From Sebastes aleutianus (Eukaryota > Chordata > Actinopteri > Perciformes > Sebastidae): a stretch of DNA of 64,000 nucleotides. Location of the stretch: positions 15,100,129 to 15,164,128 of the forward strand of contig CAKAKS010000032.1 of the NCBI GenBank assembly GCA_916700875.1. The letters run 5' to 3'. Of the stretch, positions 23,791 through 36,179 are shown in pieces (position 1 is the stretch's first letter; each line of letters opens with the position of its first letter). The notes under the pieces are model-generated. The model did not search any database, was not told where the DNA came from, and saw only the letters and a list, made by a program, of their open reading frames with translations. The position numbers and the translations under genes are program-made.

Positions 23791-24179
23791 TCACCCTCTC
23801 GCATTTGATGGGTCCATTGTTCAAATCAAACATATGACTTTGATATAACCAAAGGTGCACTCCAACAAGCTTGTATTTCCTTTTTATAAAGAGGACTTGC
23901 CAGAGAGAGATTTAAAAAAAGAAATTGATGCAGCAAAGACATCCTGACTTTTATTCTTTAATATGGATAAAATTCCAGAAACTTTCCATAATGTAAAGTA
24001 GATTATTGTAGTGCCCCTTTAATATTTTCAGCAAGATGTGTGCGAGTAGTTTCCAGTCAGGCCTTAGAGGCGAAAGTGTGCCACATCCCCGAAAAAAACT
24101 CTTTCTGCCTTCCTATTTATAAGACCGATGCTCCAATTGGCCTGTCAAAAAGAAGAAAATGCTTTTAATGTTTTGATTA

Positions 24180-24480
24180 ATTATTGATTACAGCCAGAAC
24201 CCACCCCCCATACTCCATCTCTGACATAAAGGCCACATAGCGGGGACAGTGGCACACGCCTGCTCCCCTGCGGGATGCTGATGTCACCCTATTCATCATC
24301 TCCCATTGAGAGGTGATGAGGATCCCCAGCGGTGGCTCCCTGGACAGCCTCCCCGCCCTCTCGTCCCCTCCGCCGTGTCCCAGGGGAGGTTTCAATTAAA
24401 CCGCCCGAATGTTTGGGACATTTTAATCCCCCTTCCACCTCGTTTATCTCTGCACCCACACCGCTAGAGCCCAGACAGTG
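24180..24480. promoter_or_regulatory. Candidate conserved non-coding block
   Basis: A GC-rich, non-repetitive stretch with 'ggaggtttcaattaaaccgc' and 'gtttgggacattttaatccc'. Frames on both strands (76 and 72 codons) overlap and carry no domain. It is flagged on composition and lack of repeat character only. Confidence 0.25.
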
Positions 24481-27245
24481 GAAGAGTGCATCTGTGGATA
24501 AAACCATCTCTGTGTTCACTTTGTGTGCTTGTCTTCTATATGGAGATTAGAGGTGCAGTAGTGTGGATGGGATTAGCCTTCTTTTGCGTATTTAGAGGCC
24601 ATTTAGAGGCCAGTGTGTTTCTAGATTCAGGTTTGACACTGCTGATACCGCAGGTTAGGGTGGTGAGCAAGGATTAACCTTATGTTTCACCTGTTAAAAA
24701 GCAAGGCCCTCCCCAGGGTTATTCAGATTCTCTTTGAACCCTCCTCTTAGAAAAAAAACAACTGCAACACCATCCCCTAAAACATGTCAAAATAATACAA
24801 CCGTGTTAAAGTGAACTTGTTTAATCGTGTACCCCAATTTAAAACGTAATAGCTCAATGGATCTTCTAATGCGCACCTCCAATGTACACATTAATAAAAC
24901 CATAGAAATAGAATAGGGGTAGAACGGACATTCCCATTCATATCAACGTAGCAGGATTGTCAGAGCGGCGACCATTTTTATGTGTACTGTTGCCATTGCG
25001 ACTGTTGTAGCGGGATAACTTCCATATAAACTAAACCGACTTATGGCAAGTCGCGGACACACTGAGCTGAGGTTTGGCAGTAACGAGTGACGAAATCAGC
25101 AGTGGAGTAGAACCACTGACATGTGTTGTCACAACAACTAACAACAATCTTTTGTACTAGGCAAATGACTATTTCTGTGAATAAAACCCTGATACAGAGT
25201 CAACTGCATGTGGCAAAGTGCACCTTTACGCACCATGGAGCAAGTGCAAGATGTCTTCTTGAAGGAATTACTTATATAACTATTGACAATAATGCAAAAG
25301 GAAATGCAAATAAAAGAACCTTCTTTGCTCTCCCAAAAGTAAACAGTTAAAGCTTGTTTCCAACTATGGAACATGACGGGATAAAAGTAAAACTTCACCC
25401 ACACTTAAATTGGTTCTGAATCGACTACTTTCTGTCTTCCAGTTCTTTATGCAGAAGTGTATATTCAGGGAGATTCACTTTTTATTACAAGGAATTCATA
25501 TGGTAGACAATATTTGACATTTGACATCATTTCTCCACTTGACTGCACTAGACAAAGTCCTGTACTTTAGTACGTGACTTCAGAGAGTTTGAGAGGCAAT
25601 AACAGGATGTCTATACTGTCAGACCTCTTCTCAGGGTTATTAAATATTCATGTGAAGATTGACATGTTTGTGAGAGAGAGAGAAAATTGATGTGATGACC
25701 TTCAGCAATCAAATTGAATAGATAAGCCATAATGCTCTTTTTAAGACGTATACTGAGCTTGACTTCAGACTTGTGTTTCATATAATTGACTTGATGGTTT
25801 TACAGTGTGTGTGCTTTGCTCTACATATCTAGTCGGAGATGATCTTTGGCCGGCGTTTTTCTGAGAAACAGCTTGTTAATGGTCAATTGATTAGGACGTA
25901 ATGGGAGTATTGATTGAGGTGATCCGGAATGTAAATTTTTCATGCGTTGTTCTGAAGTCAAACAGAGGAGTTGGCCATGTCTGTGCAGGTCATGTGTTAA
26001 ATGTACATCATTAGTGTTCTACTCTCAGCTCTTCACTCAACTGCCAGCCCAAGCGTGGGGAGATTAGGGCCGAAGAAAATGAACCTGAGCAATCTGCTGT
26101 GTAATCATTTAGTTCCTCAACTATCACCACCGTTTTGTTTTTGTGATGCTCATTAAGAACAACTCGTATTCTTGCTCCGTGCTGTCGCCATGCATTTTAG
26201 AGAGGTTGAGTCTTTTTTGATGGAAGTGTTGGTTTGTTCTTTTCCCAGTCCAATCAAAGACACACATTAATTCCCTCTGAGCTCTTTAGTATGCATCTCT
26301 GCCTTAATCAATACTTAATGTATCTGCTCTGTTCATTTGCACTTTCCAATTCCCAGTTTAATGCACACTTCATTAATGAGACCTACCTGGCCTATTGAAC
26401 AGCTGCAGCATTAAAAGTGTATGAATTTATTCTGATCACACACACCACCGTTTGACCACTTTAATATGTTGTTAAAAGTCAAAACATAAATGCACACTAT
26501 AGATCATTTTTGTATCGCTCAGTTTCAGTTTTGTAATTTCAAACTGTTCCATTCTGTCTCTGTCTAAATACAAGTATACAGTGTTGTCTATCAGTCTGTG
26601 TCAGACAGAGAACAGTCTAAAGACAATCAACGTGTCTTTGGTAAAGGATGAGAGTGCCCGTGAGCCAGAGAGATTCATCACTCATCAGACACTGTTAGGG
26701 AAATTTAGGAGCTTAATTTTGTCGTTCCAGGCGGTTGATACAGCCAGTGATTCAACATTGTTATACCAGAGACTGATGTCTCCTCTATAACTGATGTGCA
26801 GACGGGCAGCAATTCCTCAAGGAGAGGGATGGTCTCTCCTGCTGGAGTTAATGATGTCATACTGGTGGTTTGTGCTACACTTGGTTATATTGTCAGTGTA
26901 AAACGGATTCAGATGGTATATAACAAAACTAGTGAAACAATTCATTTATTTACAGAAAGATTGTAACAACTTTGATAATCGATTAATAGTTTGTCATTTA
27001 TCAAGCAGAAATACCAAACATTTGCTGCTTCCAGCCTCTCAAATGTGAGAATTTTCTCTGTTTTACATGATTGTAAAGTCAATATCTGTGGGGTTTGGAC
27101 AAAATAAGCAATTTGAAGACATGGCCTTGGGCTCTGGCATGTTGTGATGAGCATTTCTGGGATGGCGTCTGGGATGTTTTTCTGGAAATTTTTTCACTAT
27201 TTCCTATTTATTTTTCTATTCGGTGGACTAAATGATAATCAGCAT
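24481..27245. other. Non-coding, possible repeat fragment at 24830-25110
   Basis: 24895-25090 ('ttcccattcatatcaacgta', 'gtagcgggataacttcc') reads like a dispersed fish repeat, but no second copy is present here to prove it. 26280-26420 is AT-rich, non-repetitive and conserved-looking. No gene recognised. Confidence 0.35.
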
Positions 27246-27916
27246 ACACTCAGTTTCCAGTTTTATGGGTACACAGAGCTAATACTAATGCAGTCTAATA
27301 CAGGAGTACTGCAATAAATCCTACCTTCATGAAGGTTATAACGTTCAGTTTTGGTTGTTCTTGGAAGCTGCAGTTTGTAGTGCTGTTGTATTGTATTGCT
27401 TTATACTGACAGGTGTTTCTATTACCTTGTCCACCCCATTTATATAAAAGAGGGTAGGCTATGGTAAATAACAGAAACACCTCTCTGTATACTGTAATAC
27501 AGTTCAAGAAGCTGATTTGTTAATATAACAAATATAACAGTATGCAATGTGCAATGTGCAATTATTGAATTTACCAGGTTGTGACAATTGCTGATGCTCA
27601 CCTTTTTTTTAAATTTATTTTGTTTGTGAGTATGTGTATCTGGGTGTGTTTTTGTTTTGTGGTTTTCGGTATGTCTTGTCTCAAGTGTAGGTCATTGTAT
27701 TGTGTCATTTTATTATGTTGAAAATAAAAACATTTAAAGAGAATATAGTTCAAGAGCACCACAAACTGCATCCTCCAAAATTATCATAGTCAAATCAACA
27801 CATCTAAAACTGAACTGTATTCATGTTCATGAAGGTAGGTTTTAATGCAGAGCTGTTAGACTGCATTCATTCCAGCTACAGTAGGTGTACCTGATAATAG
27901 ATTGGTAACTGAGTGT
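27246..27916. mobile_element. Foldback DNA transposon with ACACTCAGTT terminal inverted repeats
   Basis: The left end ACACTCAGTTTCCAG and the right end ending GGTAACTGAGTGT are inverted copies. The match extends with gaps through 'gggtacac'/'gtgtacc', and again deeper in ('ctaccttcatgaagg' at about 27323 against 'catgaaggtagg' at about 27824), so most of both arms can pair. The ends match a family with 'cactcactggccac' termini that is widespread in fish. No coding capacity remains; frames inside are short. No clear target duplication was found (flanks 'atcagcat' and 'ctgtgcag'). Confidence 0.7.
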
Positions 27917-29599
27917 CTGTGCAGATTAATGTTTAATGCAAATTATAAATTGTAAACAAAGCAAGCAAAAAAACACAATTTGTTAAATGCATTTCCCAAA
28001 GCTGATATGTGGAGACAACTCCATGGAGATGGTCCATATTTTCATAGCAAAACTTAAATGTATGGCTTTGTGTTGAAAAGCAAGCTGTATGATACATAAG
28101 TAAAATTTGACTATAGCTGGACATTTATCTGATTGGACAATATGGCCGCAGTCTCCAGTTGAAAAGAAGAAAGACTTGCCGTACAAATCCATTTTGACAT
28201 TGCCCATGGCTTAAGATATAAACGTGGTTGATCTTCATATTGCTGTTCTACTTGTACCTGGATCTCCATTTTAATAGGCTAATTACTGGGCAGCTGGCTC
28301 GGCGGCCTGCGTGTGCCTCTGTCAGAAGCCTGGGTCTGAATGGGCTGCAGCCTCTGCCAGTAGACTGCAGACAGCTGGCTGTGTAGTGTGCTTTCCAGAG
28401 ATGTCAGAGGAATCCTCCTCTAATCCTTGGCTCCCCTGCTGGGAGCCTGTTGTTGGAGAGGCATCACACAGAACATATGACACTGTTGATAAGAGGGACT
28501 CCATGCGATTTAGTCAAATTAAAAAAGGATCACTTTGGGTTATTAGCTAACTGTTTGTCAGGACGTTATCGCTCTCAATACGATACTTACTCAAAGATGG
28601 TTTCGGTGGCGCTGATAGCGTCTGGCTGTCACTGGGGCTTTCTCATGAAGCAAGTGCCGCATTTCATGAAGTGGAGAGGATAGACGGTGCTTGGATTTAA
28701 TAATTTATACTCCTCATCCCAGTCTGGATGAAGTGTGTGTCATTCAGAGGTGTGAATGGTGTCAGATCTCAGGGGGGATTGCTGTTGGATTTCTGCTGGT
28801 AGACCAAAAGAAAGAAAAGGCTTTCCACATGATTTAACATGAAGCGGATTCAGAGAAATCCTCCGCTTCCACTGATTTGTATCATATCGTAGCACTGTGT
28901 GGTAGTCAAGTGAAGGTCTGCGCCCTATATATTAGATAATCATGTGCAGTATGTGAAAGAAATTGCCCGTTGGTGACCTTTTTGTTTTGCGTTTATTTCA
29001 ATTAGTTAGGTTATAATAGCAGTGGGATCAGATAAGCTGTACAGTGAAAACAGTCTGGGAGCGCTGTGCTAATTGCTCTGCGGTTAGATAAGCATCTTGG
29101 AAAAGCTCCAGACGTGAATTATGAGCAGTCAGATTTAACTACCTAACACACCGATGCGACTTTGAACACACGGAGGTCGGACCTGGGAAATAACTGTTTT
29201 TATATTTTGGCTAAACAGACCGCTGCCACACACACACAGACCAAGTGGGTGGTAGAGTATGACTTTCACCTGGCGAGCAGCAGCAGCATCAATCTCTCTG
29301 GAAAGAGAAGAATGAGACCCATCAAGATGAGAGCGATGAGTTTAATTCACTGGTGGGCTCGTGGAAAAGGATATAACATGTTTGATATTCCCAATAATAA
29401 GGAAAAAAATGCTATAAGCCTTTTATTCTGAAGTGCCGGAGGGGATAGTGGAAGCAGCTCGCTCTATAACTCATACAATGCACAATACAAGAGGCCCTCT
29501 GTACTTCTAGGTTAAGAATGAGCTGTTCACAAAAAGAGTATGCCAGGTATAGGAATTATGTCAGAGACCCTATGCATTCAATTTACCTCTGAAACAGTT

Positions 29600-29600
<1 letters not shown>
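27917..29600. other. Non-coding, no gene recognised
   Basis: Frames of up to 89 codons carry no motif, and I see no repeat border. Confidence 0.4.
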
Positions 29601-29601
<1 letters not shown>

Positions 29602-29675
<74 letters not shown>

Positions 29676-29692
29676 TAATTAATAATATTATT
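29602..29692. repeat. Compound (TA)n-(TTA)n microsatellite
   Basis: About 17 TA units (29603-29637) are followed directly by about 12 TTA units (29638-29673) and a short TTAA tract. It is a pure, compound tract of the kind prone to length change and cruciform formation. Confidence 0.97.
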
Positions 29693-30700
29693 CTTTGATA
29701 TATCCCTGGTGTTTAAGAAACGACAGAGTCAAAACAGCAGGAAAACTTGTGTATCATAGACGTGCACAGAGAGATAGGTAGATATCAGGAGAATAAAAAT
29801 GGCTTCTGTGTTCAGGGGGGGGCTCAACAGAGTCTGATTGATTTGGCTGTAACAGTGACAACAGGCCTCCCCTGTGTTTCACTCCGCATAATTCTTTGAT
29901 TAATGCCGTGCATCCCAAAATCGCTCCACTGCAACACGAAATCAAATTAAATCACCTGGATACAATCTGTAATTGATTGGAAATGTCAAAGACGAGGGGC
30001 AATGTCATTAATAACTTGTAGGATTTCTCAAAAATGTGGATTAAGTGATTTCTTTTTATATTGTCTTTATTTGGCCCATAATGCTTTTCATCACGCTACT
30101 TTGGTGGTATCAGGATGTCACACGTGAAGTATCAGTGGTGAATATAATCTTTCTTTCTTTGAGTCCCTATTTCACGTTGACAGATGCATGTGTCACCGCT
30201 CCCTGCAGGCCAAATTCAGATGTATGTTGCACTGTTGTTGGTTGTTGTGTACCAAATCAGAAGCCACAGATCACTAAAGCATTAAATGAAGGCACTGTAT
30301 TCCTCTATCCACTTCACAGTGTATGACTTTGTTTCAAATCAATACTGTAAATTATTGAAGGCGTGGGATGAGAATATGCCAAATGATATTCATTGAAGGG
30401 AATCATGTTCCCCTGGGCTGTCAATAAAGCAGCGCATGTTCTCTCCCTCCACCTCTCGGCGAGCCTATTGTGGATCGGATATTCCTACTTTGTCAGATTG
30501 CATTTTTCATGAATAACAATTACAGACTTTGATAATTCCTTTCATGCAAGAGTGTACTGCCTCGGTGATTGATCTTCTTAAATCTGCCTATTCCTACCTA
30601 TCGCTGTGATAAGCTGACAATGCACAGTAGCACATAATACATCAGGAGCCTAAAGGTGTCTGTTTGTCCTATTTCAGGCTCGGCAGAATCAGTTAGTATT
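29693..30700. other. Non-coding, conserved-looking blocks
   Basis: 29820-30010 and 30360-30550 are non-repetitive, with motifs such as 'cataattctttgattaatg' and 'cattttttcatgaataac'-like AT-rich cores. They could be regulatory. A short Cys-rich frame near 30180 is discussed among the rejected items. Confidence 0.3.
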
Positions 30701-30930
30701 TTTATGCTTCCGCGCCGGCGACAGCCTCGGTGGGAAGCGTTATGTTCTCGGGTTGTCTGTCCATACGTACATCTGGACGGACATCTCAGAAACGCTTGGA
30801 GGAAATTTATTCAAATTTTGCACAACATCTTGGAATCGAGGATGAACTGATTAGATTTTGGTGGTCAAAGGTTTAGGTCACTGTGACCTCACAAAACATG
30901 TTTTTGGCAATAACTCAAGAATTCATATGC
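30700..30930 (+). repeat. Dispersed repeat fragment ('aaggtttaggtcactgtgac' family)
   Basis: It contains the run 'cggacatctcagaaacgc', 'aatttattcaaattttgcac', 'gatgaactgattagattttg', 'gtcactgtgacctcac' and 'aactcaagaattcatatgc'. I recognise this order as a repeat family common in fish and other aquatic animals. Neither terminus is resolved, and it has no coding potential. Confidence 0.55.
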
Positions 30931-31129
30931 TAATTATACACAATTGTTTGACCCATCACCCTGTCTGTAGGACCCACAATCTCAGAAATTAGAAATAGAA
31001 GTTTTGTTTTTCCAAGCAACCCCAAGTGGTCCGCATTGAATTGAATAACATTTCACTCTTTAGATGCAGCCGTGCATTCTCCGATTAACATAACTGGTGG
31101 CGGACAGCCTCCCTCTTTCATTCCTTCAG

Positions 31130-31530
31130 CCACCTTCTTGAAAAGGTTGGCGTTGCCAAATCTTTCATAATGTTTAAAAGTAGGTTTGCTTCTCTTTCCG
31201 TCCAGAAATGTGGGCTTTTCTTTTGGGCATGCAACTCTGCAAACTGTTGGCTAGTTGGTTTGTGAACAACGCACCAAGCTGGCCGTAACCAGGCAAGAGG
31301 CCATGTGTCGCAAACTGCCATAAAAACCCCAATTGAGACAAATATTCCGAATGCGCTGTATACACGTCCAAAGAATGCTCCTAAAATCCGAATAATATCG
31401 GCATATCCTACATGTCTTAATTGGAAAATGCCGAATATCCAAACGTAATATGTTGGTTTATGTGACCCGCATCAAATTTAAATAATTGTGGAATATTAGT
31501 GTGCATGTAAACGTAGTCACTGTGTGAAAA
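31130..31530. repeat. Probable degraded DNA repeat
   Basis: Phrases such as 'gtaaccaggcaagaggcc', 'ccaattgagacaaatattcc' and 'gtgtgcatgtaaacgtagtc' resemble a dispersed fish repeat. There is only one copy here, the ends are unclear and overlapping minus-strand frames show no domain. Confidence 0.4.
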
Positions 31531-33060
31531 AAATGTCTAATTAACTAGCCGTTTCTTATTTTGTCGTGACCATAAACTGTGGAGTTAACTGCAACAGTAA
31601 GGGCAACAGGAGCCCTGATTTTTATCGCAGTACTTTCAGTCAGAATAGCTTCCACCTCAAAACCTGAGATAATATGTGTGCAAATGTGAACTCATTAGCA
31701 TCTGTCACATCAGAGTCACCTTCCTCTGAGCGGGTTTAGGTTTGATGAGTACCCCTCAAGCTCTGCTGACCCACCGCTTTTAAGAAACTATGCAAGGTAA
31801 ACGAGCGCAATATATTCTGGGCTGTGAAGGTCCAACAGCTTCCTCACTGATGTCTGACAGCCATTATTATTCTAGCTGTCAGTATTACACACATAGGTGA
31901 GCAGATGATGCCTTATGAGCAGTAGTATCCTGATAGAGCCATCAATATACGCATCCTTGGCCTCATTCAGTCCGTCACACCTTGTTCCACCGTGTGTGTG
32001 TGTGTTCTGGTGAGAGGAAGGTTTATGAATAAATCGACAGAGTGTGAGATCTTTGAGCATTTTCTGCTGGGAATGGGTGACAATGCCTCCCCGTACTCCA
32101 ATACCCCATCTGGTCTTTATCAGAACATCATCATCGACTCACACTATTGTAGCCATCAAGAGGTACTTTAGTGTCATGGTTTAGTCATCCGATTTTTTGG
32201 TTAACAGTTGAATGAAAATTGAAAATGAATATGGTGTAAACAGAAGATGCTTAAGAGGAGAATCTCTCGTTGCACCATTGCTTTTAGGATACTGATATGT
32301 GGACTGATGGCGAGCACAGCAACAAGCTATCATCTCTCTTTCTTCAGCTTCTTTTCTCAAATCCTCATTCTCCTTGTAGCTGAATTGCATTGTGTAATCA
32401 TCATCTCCTGCTGTGAGCTTGGCCATCAAGAAGCATTGCCACGTGCTGCTATCCACATTATTTACTCTCTAGCATGTTTCTTCACACTCAAGCCTCTCTC
32501 TCTCGCTCCTTTTCTTCACCCATTTGTCCCCTTACATGTGCAGGAGGAGATAATTTCTTGGTTTTTCTCTGCGCCCATCTTGAGTAAATCCTGGCTGACA
32601 GTTTAATGGCCCCAAGACATGTGGGTATAGAGTCTGTAGAGCGAGGCCTGATATCTATACCCGGCTGACCGACAGATGAGCAATGGAGAAGGGATTGAAA
32701 AGAATGGGAGATGTGTGTGAAATGTGAGGTTCGTCACTCTCTTCTGCAAGCCTGTAACCAAGTTCAATCCAGGACACGGTCTCACTCGTTTATCAAGAAG
32801 AAATGTTATGTTAATATTTGCTGGTACCTGCTTGTCAAATATGAGAGTGTGGCACTTTTATGTCCTTCTTTTCTGTTTTCTATCTCTGTGAATTTATTAT
32901 CTTGGGGTTTTGTTCTGTAAGTCGGACAAAACATGCATTTGAAGGCTTCATCTTGGGCTTAGGGAGCTGTGAGGTGCTTTTTTACTATTTTCTGACATTA
33001 AGGTGAATTGATTAATTGAAAATAACAATTGACAGCTTAATGGATAATAAAAATAGTTAG
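31531..33060. other. Non-coding, no gene recognised
   Basis: A 119-codon plus-strand frame at 32247-32606 overlaps a 91-codon minus-strand frame. Neither has family features. Nothing else is identifiable. Confidence 0.4.
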
Positions 33061-33080
33061 TTAGATTTAAAGCCCTAATC

Positions 33081-34015
33081 TGTATGTTAAATATGGAGCT
33101 GGTGCCAGCAGCATGATAGCTTAATTTAGCATAAAGACTAGAGGCAGGGGGACAGCGAGCTTGACTCTGTCTAAAGGTACTGTATAGGCCAAGAAATAGT
33201 CTGACAAAGAACCCCCATGTAACGACAGATTCATGTTGTTACACGTCAGTTTTTGTTCAATTAAACAAATTTAATATTGGTGTGTAGGATTTGGCGGCAT
33301 CTAGTGGTGTGGTTGCAGATTGTACCCCTCCGCTCACTCCTCCATTTCCAAGTCTGCGGTAACGTGAACCGCCGAGTCCAAAACCGTGGTAACGCCGTTC
33401 GCCTTCGTTCAGAGGCCATCCTTATAACAACACTTTTAAGAGCAATGGAAGTCAGATGGCGGCTGGCGGTACCACGGTTTCGCACTCTGCGGCTCATGTT
33501 ACCAATTCAGTTTCCCAAGTGTGTCAGGAATCTAGAGGGGCCTTCAGGTAACGTAAAAACATAAAAGGCTCTCTCTAGAGCCCGTGTTTGGTTTGTCCGT
33601 TCTAGGCTACTGTAGAGACATGGCGGAGCAACATGGCGGACTCTGTGAAGAGGACCCGTTCCCTATGTAGATATGAAGGGCTCATTCTAAGCTAATGAAA
33701 ACACAACAATTCTTAGTTTCAGGTGATTATAGACTAATGAAAACAAACTTGTGAATTTTATTTTCCATTTCTGCTAAAAGATCCCACAGAATCCTACTTA
33801 CAGGCCCTTTGAAGTGTCAATTTGTAAGCTTTAGAAGTGCTGGTGCAGATTACCTTTGGACAGAGCCAGGCTAGCTGTTTCCAATATTAATGCTAAACTA
33901 AGATAGCATAAGCTGCTGGCGGTAGCTTCATATTTTCCGTACAAACATGAGAGTGGTATCAAGTTTCTCATCTAACTCTCTTTAAGGAACCAAATAAGCG
34001 TAAATGTCAAACAAT
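33081..34015. mobile_element. Foldback MITE split by a second element
   Basis: 33081-33180 reads 'gttaaatatggagctggtgc', then 'gcataaagactagaggcag' and 'actctgtctaaaggta'. 33830-34015 reads the inverted counterpart ('acctttggacagagccaggc', 'agataagcat'-like centre, 'atgagagtggtatcaag', 'aataagcgtaaatgtcaaac'). The two halves are the long inverted arms of a very common percomorph foldback MITE whose short relative is at 58117-58282. 33186-33262 is part of the middle. The element at 33263-33811 interrupts it. Confidence 0.7.
33263..33811 (-). mobile_element. Hairpin-bearing MITE, inverted relative to the copy at 54989-55508
   Basis: It is co-linear in reverse with 54989-55508. Shared features are 'gtgtgtaggatttggc', the large internal hairpin, 'gtttggtttgtccgttct', 'agacatggcggagcaacatg', 'tatgaagggctcattctaa' and the end 'cttacaggcccttt'. 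The hairpin arms are 33356-33396 and 33465-33503. It is inserted in the foldback MITE. Overlapping frames on both strands (78 and 95 codons) are by-products of the hairpin, not genes. Confidence 0.8.
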
Positions 34016-34830
34016 CAAACGGGTCTTTGAAGTATTGCTTGTGCCACTGTAACCAATGAGGGAGTTTGAAGAAAGACATGACATTTCTTTCAATAGTAAT
34101 TTGGACTCAACTAATTCCATAAAATGCAGCCACAAACTATCAATGAATAACATTAACATAGAAATCCAAATGTGATTTCACTGCACGGCAAAATCAGGGT
34201 TTTAAGAGGGATTTGCATAGTTTAAGATTCTCACTTTGGCCTAACGCATGCTGAGCGGCAGCTTTGGCCCAACATATGCATCTAATCTCCATTATGCTGT
34301 ATGGGCACATCGTCATGAGATAAGGAGTGCATATACTCCACCAGATCATGGAGATGACGGCGGTTTGATGATGCCCGTCAAACATTTAGAGCTTACATTC
34401 AGGATCCAGCGTCCTGTCCTCTGTTATCCATACTGAGTGTGTGCGTGTGTGGCTATGTGGTAACTTTTATATGTGGTCATGTTTGTGAGAGTCGCAACAC
34501 TAAAAAGTAACAAAACCATTATGCGGTGCAGTGTGTTTTTCCCTTTGAGGGAATTGATCTAAAGCAAATCTGTAACACATTTAAAAGCAACCAACGAGCA
34601 CAACTGGAGGCCCATATTGTTTACATAAAGAATTCCTTTTGAAGTTTATTGGCCTTTTAAGTGGCTTTATTTCTTTGATCCCTTATGGGAGAAAGTACAG
34701 TAAGCTTTATTGTGAAGGCAAACTACCGTTACTACTTTCCCCATAGCTATAGTTCATAAGCTGTCTTGCTTAAGAGTTTGTATTTTCTCCTTTTTGTTTA
34801 ACAGCAGAAGCTTATGTGTGAGTTCTCTTT
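34016..34830. other. Non-coding, no gene recognised
   Basis: Nothing identifiable apart from short overlapping frames at 34194-34436. Confidence 0.4.
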
Positions 34831-34831
34831 C

Positions 34832-34942
34832 AATGATGACAAGCCTTGTTTTGCCAGTGAGGGAGATTCCGCCCCACACCATGACACTGCCCCCACCAAA
34901 AGCTGTTACCCCATCGGTGCAACAATCAGCATAGCGTTCTCC
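34832..34942 (-). pseudogene. Tc1-like transposase catalytic-core fragment
   Basis: Thirty-seven uninterrupted minus-strand codons begin GERYADCC and continue FGGGSVMVWGGIS, then TGKTRLVII. The GGGSVMVWG segment is the well-known block between the second and third catalytic acidic residues of Tc1/mariner DD34E transposases. The DNA-binding region, both flanking catalytic residues and the terminal repeats are not visible: sequence upstream (34943-35010) and downstream (34780-34831) no longer matches in any frame I read. It is a deeply eroded remnant without activity. The fragment is too short to be picked up as a long open frame. Confidence 0.75.
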
Positions 34943-36175
34943 GTGTGAAGGGCAGTCATTGCAGGCTTCCTGGTAGCCTTATGAGAATACACTGTTTACC
35001 ATTGGCAAAGCATTTTGGCAAATTTTTCTCGGGCGCTACCCACATAATCAGCTGTGCTGCTCATCTCACAAATGCATGATCCTTACAAGTTGGACATCAT
35101 TGTGAAGGTAAATAAACAGGCTTTCCAACGATGTAAAATACAATGCACATTAGCATCGTAACAACAGAGAAATAATCCACCAAACACAAGTTTCAGAACT
35201 TTTTTTTCCCAGTTTACTTGCAAAGGTTTTATTGCACTTACTTTACGGTAACAAGCGTAGTTGTCATCAACTCGACTTCACCTGGTTCACTTCATTGTCT
35301 CCACCCCGGCCTCTCTCATCAACTGTTCCCTGACTTCGGTGTGTGAGTGTATGTGGAGAGCTCCACAGCTCCGACACAGAGCAGGGAAGAGGATGCAGCG
35401 TAATAATAAACTAACGTTACGGTCTTTAGCCCCAGAGCCCGTTTAATACCCGGTTTGGTAATCATCCCTAAATAAAATGATTTTTCTTAATCATCGCGTT
35501 TTCAGGCAGTCTCTTGCGATGCGAAAATACGATTTATCGGTCAGTACTACTCTCTATACTGTATATCTGTCTGTGTTCCTGTGAAGAAACAACATGCAAC
35601 ATAGCTGTGAGTAAGTGTGCAGGACTAAAAAGGTTGTCTGTGTGCCTCTAATCCTTTGGGATGCTGTCCAAAACAAGAATGAGCTGTAGAAGGGATTGGC
35701 AGTCATTTTTTTAAATTCCTGTTAAGAAACTGAGGTGTTTCACACATCATTAAACTCAATGCTAGATGGAAGAACGTGGTGATTACAATAATTCTTCATT
35801 AGCTTTATCATTCAGTCCTCTTGAAAGATCTTTATTATGAAATAGGAAGGAAAAGTCTTATTATGAAAAGATTTGCATTGCACATACACCAGTTGAACAT
35901 ACTTAAGATAATTTACTATAATCAATTAAAAGTTTATGGGCTTATTCGGCAGGGAAATCCTGAAGCAGGACTCCAGGGTGTTGGGTTTCATATCTTCACA
36001 TGTTGCGTATATGGATGTTTAATTGTTTGAGTGAATAATTACGGCATTTAAAGATTAGCATCAACAGTTGGCTGACGTCCAAACACATGTGTCTCCACTG
36101 CTGCGTTCTTTGGTCTTAATGTCAGACAGGACATCTTTAGCCCCGGCGCAGACCTCCTGCTGGTTCCACACGGTA
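34943..36175. other. Non-coding, no gene recognised
   Basis: 35160-35530 ('ttaccaacgt'-like and 'aataaactaacgttacggtc' phrases) has repeat character but no second copy here. No coding evidence. Confidence 0.35.
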
Positions 36176-36179
36176 AAGT

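Noticed and set aside
30180..30326. Cys-rich frame DACVTAPCRPNSDVCC after an AG, resembling an EGF-like exon
   Set aside because: Cysteine spacing does not fit an EGF or other domain I know, there is no donor site at a suitable place, and no neighbouring exon.
33261..33564. Arg-rich frames on both strands
   Set aside because: They arise from the symmetric hairpin of a MITE, and the second copy at 54989-55508 does not keep them.
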